Shown piece by piece: positions 31,308-37,038 of a stretch of 37,038 nt of DNA; position 1 is the stretch's first letter; each line of letters opens with the position of its first letter. The stretch is from Planctomyces sp. SH-PL62. GTDB lineage: Bacteria; Planctomycetota; Planctomycetia; Planctomycetales; Planctomycetaceae. Where the stretch lies: NCBI GenBank assembly GCA_945893045.1, contig CAMDEA010000080.1, positions 1 through 37,038 on the forward strand. The letters run 5' to 3'. A program made the position numbers and the translations under genes. The notes below the pieces were generated by a model. It saw only the letters and a program-made list of their open reading frames with translations, had not been told where the DNA came from and searched no databases.

Positions 31308-33473
31308 CTATTTCGCGGGTTCGACCACCAGTTTAATCGGTGGAGTACACGGTGCCGGCATTCCCACGCGGATGTCGCTGCCCCAAGTTTGAGCGGCCAC
31401 GATGCTGAATGTGCCAATTGGCATCTCGGCCGGAATCTTCACTGTGACTTCGGCGATGCCCTCTTTGATCGGGACGTTTTGGGGAGTCACCAGTCCGCAG
31501 GCCACGCCGTTTGTCGCAAGGTTGATGACCAGCGGCATCGCCTTCAAATCTGCGGCCGCTCCTAGCACCTTGACTGGAAACGTCCCGGTGCCTCCGGGCT
31601 TCAGCCTGAGTTCGGTCGTCCCGGCGAGTTCCAACCAGGGGCCTTGGGGTTTCGCAATGGCGGCCCGCGTCTGTTGACTGGCTCGAAAAAAGCCGATGTC
31701 GCTGGAGTAGAACAATGTGAGCGGCCACGAACGATGCTCGATTTTTTCTTCGCCCCGTTTCGCGCGACCGATGATTCGAAACGGCACGACAGTGCCCAGT
31801 GCCGCGTCGGCCGGTGCGGTGATCGTCAGAAACACTTTGCGTTGGTAGTTGTTGTAGTACCGCTCCGGCTTGCGACCGAGTGAAACCGCCGACGAGCTTT
31901 TCCAGCCATCTGGCAAACCTTCGATCGAACATTCAACATCGTCGTTGAAGTCGGCGAGGTGATCGACTTTGACGAGCACTGCCGCCGTTGAACCTGGTCC
32001 CCAGATCGGCACCGCATCTGGGAAGTGCCGCACATGAAAGTCCGGCTTGGCTTCACTGACCGACAACCGATAAACGGCGCGCGGGCCGCTCAAGCCGCTT
32101 TGCTCGGTCAGCTTCACGAAGAACTCACCCGCCGCCGGTGCCGTGAACAACAACTTGCTGTCGGTCGTACGGAAGTTGTGAAACGATTCGTATTCTGGAT
32201 CGTGGGGATCGTCGTCGTTCTCGGCGAGCATCTGCCCGTTCGCATCGAAGACTTGCAGCAACGTATCCACCGGCGAGTGCGTGAAACGCTGAGCAATCAC
32301 ATCGAACCAGACTTTCTGCCCGGCCGTGAGCGTCACTCGATACCAATCAGCATCGTTTGGCTCGGCGAAGCGCGCGTTGACCGTTGCCGGCCAACTTAGC
32401 GGTAGCGCGTGTTCGCGGTCATTGTTGGGTTCGAGTTCCATCTGCTCCGGGAATTCACCAACCGCGAGCGGCATGTCCAATCCAGAATTCGGCAGATCAT
32501 TGAGCGCAACGTATTGCAACGGGACCGTGAGATCGGCCTCGGCTTTCACTCGGCGCTTCGTGCCGGGAGGGATGTTGGGACCGAACAATTCGACTTCGGC
32601 CTCGGTGTCGCGTCGCAGTCCCGAAGGAAACGTGCCGACGAGATACGGCACTTCGCCGAGCGTCAGCCGATAGACCGCATCCGGAAAGCCTCCGAAGTTC
32701 AACATCGTGACCCGCACGAAGAAGTCACCGTCACGCGGCAGCGTGTGCTCAATCAGCGGATCGAACCCCAGCGTATCTTCGGCCGCCGCCAGCGTGCGTC
32801 CGTCAGCATCAAGAAATTCGAGGCTGAAATCGGCGATGCCGTAGTCCTTGTATTGCCCGTGAACGTCGAGCGAAAACGCCGCGATTGCTGCGACCAGTTT
32901 CTGTCCCGCCTTGCCCGCGAAGCGAAAGCAGTCGATGTCCGCCTTCGGATCGGTTCGTCCGTTGATGACCGTGGGAATCGTGACGGTCTGAGCTTTCGCG
33001 AGTTCATTGTTCGGTTCGGCTTCCAAAGACTCCGGCAGCCGGCCGACGACGAACTGCGCGAAGTTGGTCAGCCCGCTCCGTTCGTTGAGCACTCGCAACC
33101 AGCGCCGCCCCGGCGGAGCGTCGGCCGCGATCTCCAGCGTGCCGACCACGGTTCCTTTCTCTCCCTCTTTGACTTCCTTCACCGTGATGCCGGGAGGCCC
33201 GTCGATGATCACGCCGCGTGGCGGATTCAACGCATAAGCTTGTCCTCGAAACGTGACCGTGACCGTCGTCCCTTGTTGCCCGCCGTTCGGGAAGACCGAG
33301 TCGAGTCGGCAATCCGCGTACTGCGGAGCCTGTGGCAACTGAGCCAATGCCATGTTTGCCGAGCAAAGCACCAGTCCAAAAGCAAGAACGCAGTGCAAAG
33401 TGCAGAGTGCAGAGTGCAAAGTGCAAAGTGTCAGGCAACGATCATTTTGCACTTTGCACTCTGCACTCTGCAC
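31308..33473 (-). CDS. secreted protein with IPT-like and PPC-like domains
   Basis: GTG 33473 is chosen because AAGGGG stands 8 nt upstream, giving 721 residues; the next in-frame ATG, 33353, would remove the leader. The leader LCTLHCVLAFGLVLCSANMA ends in ALAQ; its first part is encoded by a heptamer repeat. After it come a beta domain (LDSVFPNGGQQGTTVTVTFR), a PPC-like domain beginning EAEPNNELAKAQTV near residue 155 and a second beginning ELEPNNDREHALPL near residue 345, then beta-rich segments to the end. PPC domains are small extracellular beta modules often found next to catalytic domains. In planctomycetes such genes often accompany DUF1501 genes, as here, 16 bp downstream of one. Confidence 0.88.
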   Translation of the reverse strand: MQSAECKVQNDRCLTLCTLHSALCTLHCVLAFGLVLCSANMALAQLPQAPQYADCRLDSVFPNGGQQGTTVTVTFRGQAYALNPPRGVIIDGPPGITVKEVKEGEKGTVVGTLEIAADAPPGRRWLRVLNERSGLTNFAQFVVGRLPESLEAEPNNELAKAQTVTIPTVINGRTDPKADIDCFRFAGKAGQKLVAAIAAFSLDVHGQYKDYGIADFSLEFLDADGRTLAAAEDTLGFDPLIEHTLPRDGDFFVRVTMLNFGGFPDAVYRLTLGEVPYLVGTFPSGLRRDTEAEVELFGPNIPPGTKRRVKAEADLTVPLQYVALNDLPNSGLDMPLAVGEFPEQMELEPNNDREHALPLSWPATVNARFAEPNDADWYRVTLTAGQKVWFDVIAQRFTHSPVDTLLQVFDANGQMLAENDDDPHDPEYESFHNFRTTDSKLLFTAPAAGEFFVKLTEQSGLSGPRAVYRLSVSEAKPDFHVRHFPDAVPIWGPGSTAAVLVKVDHLADFNDDVECSIEGLPDGWKSSSAVSLGRKPERYYNNYQRKVFLTITAPADAALGTVVPFRIIGRAKRGEEKIEHRSWPLTLFYSSDIGFFRASQQTRAAIAKPQGPWLELAGTTELRLKPGGTGTFPVKVLGAAADLKAMPLVINLATNGVACGLVTPQNVPIKEGIAEVTVKIPAEMPIGTFSIVAAQTWGSDIRVGMPAPCTPPIKLVVEPAK

Positions 33474-33480
33474 TTTGCAC
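33393..33480. repeat. heptamer hairpin, unit GTGCARA, at the PPC gene start
   Basis: The 38-bp arms 33393-33430 and 33443-33480 are inverted with one mismatch around 12 bp. Each arm is five-plus head-to-tail heptamers (GTGCAAA or GTGCAGA). The hairpin begins 9 bp past the DUF1501 stop and includes the probable GTG start of the PPC gene and about 27 of its codons. Confidence 0.93.
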
Positions 33481-33481
33481 G

Positions 33482-33487
33482 CCCCTT
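33482..33487 (-). promoter_or_regulatory. candidate ribosome binding site of the PPC gene
   Basis: AAGGGG on the minus strand, 8 nt from GTG 33473. It lies just outside the heptamer hairpin, so the hairpin would form directly downstream and could hide the start codon. Confidence 0.4.
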
Positions 33488-33489
33488 CT

Positions 33490-34854
33490 TCAAGCGATGA
33501 CGCCCGCCATTGGTTTGCCGCCGGCGTTGATGAGCACGGGGCGGCCATCTTCGGTGTGATACTCTTGTGAGTCGTCGATGCCCAGCAGCCGATAAATCGT
33601 CGAGGCATAGTCGAGCGTGGTGTTGCTCTGCCCCACGACCGAAGCACACTTGCTGTCGGTCTTGCCGACCGTGTGCCCCATTGCGGTTCCCGCGCCGCTG
33701 AAGCCGACGGCGTTGCAGGGAGCGTAGTGGTCTCGGCCCGCTCCACCGTTGACGCCTGGAGTGCGGCCGAACTCGCCGGCGCAAATCACCAGCGTCGAAT
33801 CGAGCATGCCGCGTTGCGACAAGTCCTCCAGCAACGCGGACCACGCTTGATCGAGCGTCGGCAGCAGCGGCTGTTTGAGGCTGATGAAATTCTTGACGTG
33901 GGTATCCCAGCCGTTGAAGCCAACCGTCACGAAACGCACGCCCGCCTCAACCAATCGACGAGCCAATAGCGTCCCCTGTCCTTCGCGATTGCGGCCGTAG
34001 CGATCACGCACGGCATCGGGTTCGGCTTGCAGATCGAACGCCTTCTTCGCTCCAGGCGAAGTGATGAGATCAAACGCCTGCCGGTAGAACTCGCTGCGGT
34101 CGAGCACCGCTCCGCCGCTTGCCGCTGAGGCATTCGGCGACTTCATCGCCGTCTCGACTTGCTGCTGCCAACCGTCCAGTCGGTCGAGCATTCGTCGTCG
34201 GCGCATTGTTCGGTCGAAGCCAATTTCATTCGGGATGCTGACATCGTCCACGCGAAAATCCTTGGCATTTGGATCGGACTTGATCCCCAGCGGATCGAAT
34301 TTCGAGCTGAGGTAGCCCGCCCCCACATAGCTCATTTTGCCGCCGATGAGCACATTCGGTGGCAAGTTGTTGCGCCAGCCGAGTTCCTTCGCGATCACCG
34401 AACCGAACGCGGGATAAATCGTCGAGCCAATCGGCTGCCCCGTCGGGTCGGGTCGTTGCGGGTATCCTGTCAACATGTAGTGCATCGCGGCCGTGTGATC
34501 GCCGCTCTCGCCATGCACGATCGACTTGATCATGCAGACCTTGTCCATCGCCTGAGCCATCCGCGGCAGATGTTCGCAGACCTGCGTGCCCGGCACGTTG
34601 CTGGAGATTGGAGTGAACTCGCCGCGATACTCAACCGGAGCGTCCGGCTTCAAATCAAACGTGTCGATATTGCTCATTCCGCCGGCCGTGAACAGGAGGA
34701 TGCAGTTCATCGGCTTCGAGTCGGATTTGGAGGCGGCTTCCGCTCGCAACAAGCTCGGCAGGTTCAAACCGAACAAGCCCAGGCCACCCGCTTGCAGGAT
34801 TTGCCGCCGCGAAACGCCGTCACATTGCCGAGAGAAACCACTCACGCCAAACAT
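33490..34854 (-). CDS. DUF1501 domain-containing exported protein
   Basis: A 454-residue protein from ATG 34854, with GGAGG 6 nt upstream; a TTG at 34860 touches that motif and is not a good start. The leader SRRQILQAGGLGLFGLNLPS is a Tat-type signal. The body is the full DUF1501 fold: CILLFTAGGMSNIDTFDLKP, YRGEFTPISSNVPGTQVCEH, RDRYGRNREGQGTLLARRLV, GFNGWDTHVKNF and VICAGEFGRTPGVNGGAGRD. The family is related to sulfatases but its reaction is not known. The PPC-domain gene follows after 16 bp, so they probably form an operon. It is distant in sequence from the other DUF1501 protein at 1159-2721. Confidence 0.94.
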   Translation of the reverse strand: MFGVSGFSRQCDGVSRRQILQAGGLGLFGLNLPSLLRAEAASKSDSKPMNCILLFTAGGMSNIDTFDLKPDAPVEYRGEFTPISSNVPGTQVCEHLPRMAQAMDKVCMIKSIVHGESGDHTAAMHYMLTGYPQRPDPTGQPIGSTIYPAFGSVIAKELGWRNNLPPNVLIGGKMSYVGAGYLSSKFDPLGIKSDPNAKDFRVDDVSIPNEIGFDRTMRRRRMLDRLDGWQQQVETAMKSPNASAASGGAVLDRSEFYRQAFDLITSPGAKKAFDLQAEPDAVRDRYGRNREGQGTLLARRLVEAGVRFVTVGFNGWDTHVKNFISLKQPLLPTLDQAWSALLEDLSQRGMLDSTLVICAGEFGRTPGVNGGAGRDHYAPCNAVGFSGAGTAMGHTVGKTDSKCASVVGQSNTTLDYASTIYRLLGIDDSQEYHTEDGRPVLINAGGKPMAGVIA

Positions 34855-35010
34855 ATTCAACCTCCGAGATCAGTGGTTCCCGCTTTCATCCATCGGCATC
34901 GACTGATTTGAGGAGCAGTTGAACTCCCACAATGCCGACTGGCAAGGCCGAATGCGAATGAGAAAGGTCGTGGTCCTCGTTAGATCAGGACAAAGTGCCC
35001 GACGAATGAT

Positions 35011-35050
35011 AAGGAGACGACGAATGCTTTGCCCCATTCGCCGTCTCCTT
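35011..35050. terminator. hairpin downstream of serA, probable terminator or processing site
   Basis: AAGGAGACGACGAATG (35011-35026) and CATTCGCCGTCTCCTT (35035-35050) form a 16-bp stem with one mismatch and an 8-nt loop. It begins 25 bp after the serA stop on the minus strand. No T-run follows, so it may stabilise the mRNA end rather than terminate. The core GAGACGNCGAA is shared with the hairpin at 20339. Nothing else stands out in the gap 34855-35075. Confidence 0.55.
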
Positions 35051-35075
35051 CGATTCGCCGGGCTCATTCGCTTGG

Positions 35076-36707
35076 TTATCCACTGATCAACCACGGAAGC
35101 GGAGCACCAGCCGCCGGCAACTGCACGGTTTCGACGGCAGTCACTTTGTCATGCGTCGAAACCTCAGCCAGCGATTCGGGAGTCGGCGCACCATCGAGGT
35201 TCAGCACCGCGACCGCTTGACCGCCTGCGACCTTTCGGCCGAGAGCCAAGTGCGCGATGTTGACGTTGTGCTTACCGAAGACGGTCCCCATGAAGCCGAT
35301 CAAGCCGGGCGCGTCGATGTGGTGATACATCAGCAAGTGCCCGTCGAGATACGCATCCAAGTGGAAGTCGCCGAGCTTCACCAGCCGCAGGAACTGATTG
35401 CCGAAGATCGTACTCGCGGCAGAAAACTCCCCCGCATCGGTGACGACCGTCGCACTGACGAGCGTGGAAAAATCGCCCCGTTCTGAGGATGACGATTCGG
35501 TGATCTCGATGCCTCGTTCGCGTGCCAGCATTTCAGCGTTGACGATATTCACGCCGCTGTCGTCCGCTGAGGCCATCAATCCGGAGGTGAATGCCGCTGT
35601 GATGAGCTTCGTCTTCTTCGTCGCCGCGTCGCCGCGATACAGCAATCGCGCGGATTTGACGTGGGCCGACTTCTTCAATTGGCTCAGCAACAGGCCGAGC
35701 CGATAGCCGATGTCGAGATACGGCTTCATGTCCGCCATCTCGGCCCCGCTGATCGGGATCAGGTTGACGGCATGCCGAACTTCGCTGCGAATCAAGAAAC
35801 CGACGATGATCTCAGCCGCCTCCACGCTGACCGCTTCCTGAGCCTCTTCGGTGGACGCTCCGAGATGCGGCGTGAGCACCAGATTCGGAGCCTTCAGCAG
35901 CGGATGATCGGCCGACGGAGGCTCTTCAACGAAGACATCCAGCGCCGCTCCAGCCACATGCCCGGATTTGAGCGCATCGGCCAGCGCGGTCTCATCGACG
36001 ATGCCGCCGCGAGCACAATTGATGATCCGCACGCCCTTCCGCATCTTGGCGATCCGCTCGGCGTTGATCAGCCCGCGAGTCCCGTCATCCAGCGGCGTAT
36101 GAACCGTGATGTAATCGCAGCGAGTCACGATCTCATCGACATCGCGGATCAGTTCGATCCCATGCTCAGCGGCTCGCTCGGCCGACATGAATGGGTCGTA
36201 TCCGACGATGTTCATTTCCAGCCCGATCGCTCGCTTGGCAACCGCCAACCCGATGCGGCCCAGCCCAACCACGGCCAGCGTCTTACCGGCAAGCTGAGTC
36301 CCTTTGAATTTATTGCGGTCCCATTTGCCCGCCTTCATGCTGGCATCGGCGGCAGCGACGTTGCGGGACAGAGCCATCATCATCGTGACGGTGTGCTCGG
36401 CCGTGCTGGTCGTGTTTCCGGTCGGCGTGTTCATCACGACGATCCCTTCGCGCGTGGCGGTCGGCAGATTGATGTTGTCCACCCCCACGCCCGCTCGCAC
36501 GATGACCTTCAACCGCTGCTGCCCTTCGAGCAACTCCGGCGTCAGCTCCGTCCCGCTGCGGATGATGATGCCATCGGCAGTCTTCAACGCCTCACGCACT
36601 TCAGCCGGCGTCAGCTTCGAGCGATTATCGACCTCAATACCTGGGGTCTCTTGCAGAATCTTCAATCCAGCGGGAGCCAGATTGTCCGTAATCAACACGC
36701 GAAACAT
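35076..36707 (-). CDS. serA: D-3-phosphoglycerate dehydrogenase, long form
   Basis: A 543-residue cytoplasmic enzyme that oxidises 3-phosphoglycerate with NAD in serine synthesis. ATG 36707 has AGGAG 6 nt upstream. Residues about 1-100 and 285-320 make the substrate domain (RSGTELTPELLEG, VIVRAGVGVDNINL), residues about 100-285 the nucleotide domain with LAVVGLGRIGLAVAKRA, INCARGGIVDETALADA, DVFVEEPP and the catalytic His in LVLTPHLGASTEEAQ. Residues about 320-455 are the intervening ASB domain and about 465-543 an ACT domain (HIDAPGLIGFMGTVFGKHNV), which in relatives senses serine. The length is that of the Bacillus/Mycobacterium type. It stands alone with a hairpin after its stop. Confidence 0.97.
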   Translation of the reverse strand: MFRVLITDNLAPAGLKILQETPGIEVDNRSKLTPAEVREALKTADGIIIRSGTELTPELLEGQQRLKVIVRAGVGVDNINLPTATREGIVVMNTPTGNTTSTAEHTVTMMMALSRNVAAADASMKAGKWDRNKFKGTQLAGKTLAVVGLGRIGLAVAKRAIGLEMNIVGYDPFMSAERAAEHGIELIRDVDEIVTRCDYITVHTPLDDGTRGLINAERIAKMRKGVRIINCARGGIVDETALADALKSGHVAGAALDVFVEEPPSADHPLLKAPNLVLTPHLGASTEEAQEAVSVEAAEIIVGFLIRSEVRHAVNLIPISGAEMADMKPYLDIGYRLGLLLSQLKKSAHVKSARLLYRGDAATKKTKLITAAFTSGLMASADDSGVNIVNAEMLARERGIEITESSSSERGDFSTLVSATVVTDAGEFSAASTIFGNQFLRLVKLGDFHLDAYLDGHLLMYHHIDAPGLIGFMGTVFGKHNVNIAHLALGRKVAGGQAVAVLNLDGAPTPESLAEVSTHDKVTAVETVQLPAAGAPLPWLISG

Positions 36708-36733
36708 CAAAAACTCCTAAGTAGCAACCAGAA

Positions 36734-36761
36734 CCCGTAGACCGGACGCCCACGTCCGGTC
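36734..36761. repeat. half copy of the 7843 palindromic element
   Basis: These 28 bp are identical to 7843-7870, the left arm of the element in the giant TPR gene, and include the inner hairpin GACCGGACG-CCCA-CGTCCGGTC. No second arm follows. It sits just upstream of the serA Shine-Dalgarno sequence, in the 269-bp gap before the last gene; nothing else is clear in that gap. Confidence 0.9.
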
Positions 36762-36976
36762 AGATCATCCACCATTCAGCGAATGAAAAGTTGGCGAAAG
36801 CTGGCAGTCGATCAAGCGCGCGTCAAGCGCCGAGCGATCCCTCGCGCGGCCACGAATGAAACAGATATTGGGTCGTTTGCTACCTTTACCGGGTGTGCCA
36901 ATTTTGCCTGGCGCGATGAATACAGAGTTGTCAGAATGAGGTTGAAAATGTTCGGAACCTCTTTCTGGAGTCGATC

Positions 36977-37038
36977 ATGGATGATGTCCCACAAGTGAAA
37001 TCCGAGTTGTTGATGCCAGCGGTTCGGGAGCAGGTGGA
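36977..37038 (+). CDS. start of an unidentified gene, runs off the window
   Basis: ATG 36977 has GGAG 7 nt upstream (CTGGAGTCGATC). The 20 visible codons read MDDVPQVKSELLMPAVREQV with no stop before the edge. The stretch is too short to recognise. It is divergent from serA. Confidence 0.45.
   Translation, partial: MDDVPQVKSELLMPAVREQV

Noticed and set aside
32409..33500. A 363-codon plus-strand open frame
   Set aside because: It is antisense to the PPC-domain gene and ends in heptamer repeat DNA; no domain is visible.
35661..36740. A 359-codon plus-strand open frame
   Set aside because: It is antisense to serA.
36783..36998. A 71-codon plus-strand open frame near the right edge
   Set aside because: Its product shows no family features and it overlaps, in another frame, the better-supported start at 36977.

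Overview
The window looks like a chromosomal segment of a planctomycete (phylum Planctomycetota). The signs are two DUF1501 proteins with Tat-type leaders, a secreted PPC-domain protein next to one of them, a giant exported TPR protein, a membrane protein joining an M50 protease core to a HlyD-like arm, high GC, and many short palindromic and heptamer repeats. No rRNA, tRNA, CRISPR array, integrase or complete insertion sequence was seen. Genus cannot be told from the sequence alone.

Layout. 1-6323 holds a probable small-molecule catabolic cluster: two paralogous luciferase-like flavin monooxygenases (one cut by the window edge), a GntR/FCD regulator divergent from the first and directly followed by a DUF1501 gene, an Ldh-family NAD(P)H oxidoreductase and a membrane-anchored cyclase-family hydrolase. 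6666-15506 is one exported TPR protein of about 2946 residues. 15546-16225 is a VapBC toxin-antitoxin pair. A thioredoxin-like gene (16282-16845) is divergent from a bifunctional proline dehydrogenase/P5C dehydrogenase (16977-20168). 20428-24738 carries, on the minus strand, a YHS-like metal-site protein, an RND-type membrane fusion protein and the M50-HlyD protein. 25000-26342 has a tiny membrane protein and an RluA-type pseudouridine synthase. 26385-31123 holds a secreted unknown, a degenerate RmlD-like protein, then rpsD, an adenylate kinase and a rhomboid protease in one direction. 31308-36707 has a PPC-domain secreted protein, a second DUF1501 protein and long-form SerA. A new gene begins at 36977 and runs off the edge.

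The most notable feature is the repeat load. I find more than a dozen palindromic elements of about 50-160 bp from several unrelated sequence families, plus four loci of period-7 repeats. Some lie between genes and touch or even supply stop codons. Seven palindromes and one heptamer run lie inside the giant TPR gene without breaking its frame, two more lie in the linker between the two PutA domains, and one heptamer hairpin forms the translation start and leader of the PPC protein. Where a family occurs twice inside genes (7843/8946 and 13024/18399), both copies are read in the same frame and give the same peptide. This resembles, in principle, the in-frame palindromic elements known from Rickettsia, but with many unrelated families in one gene.
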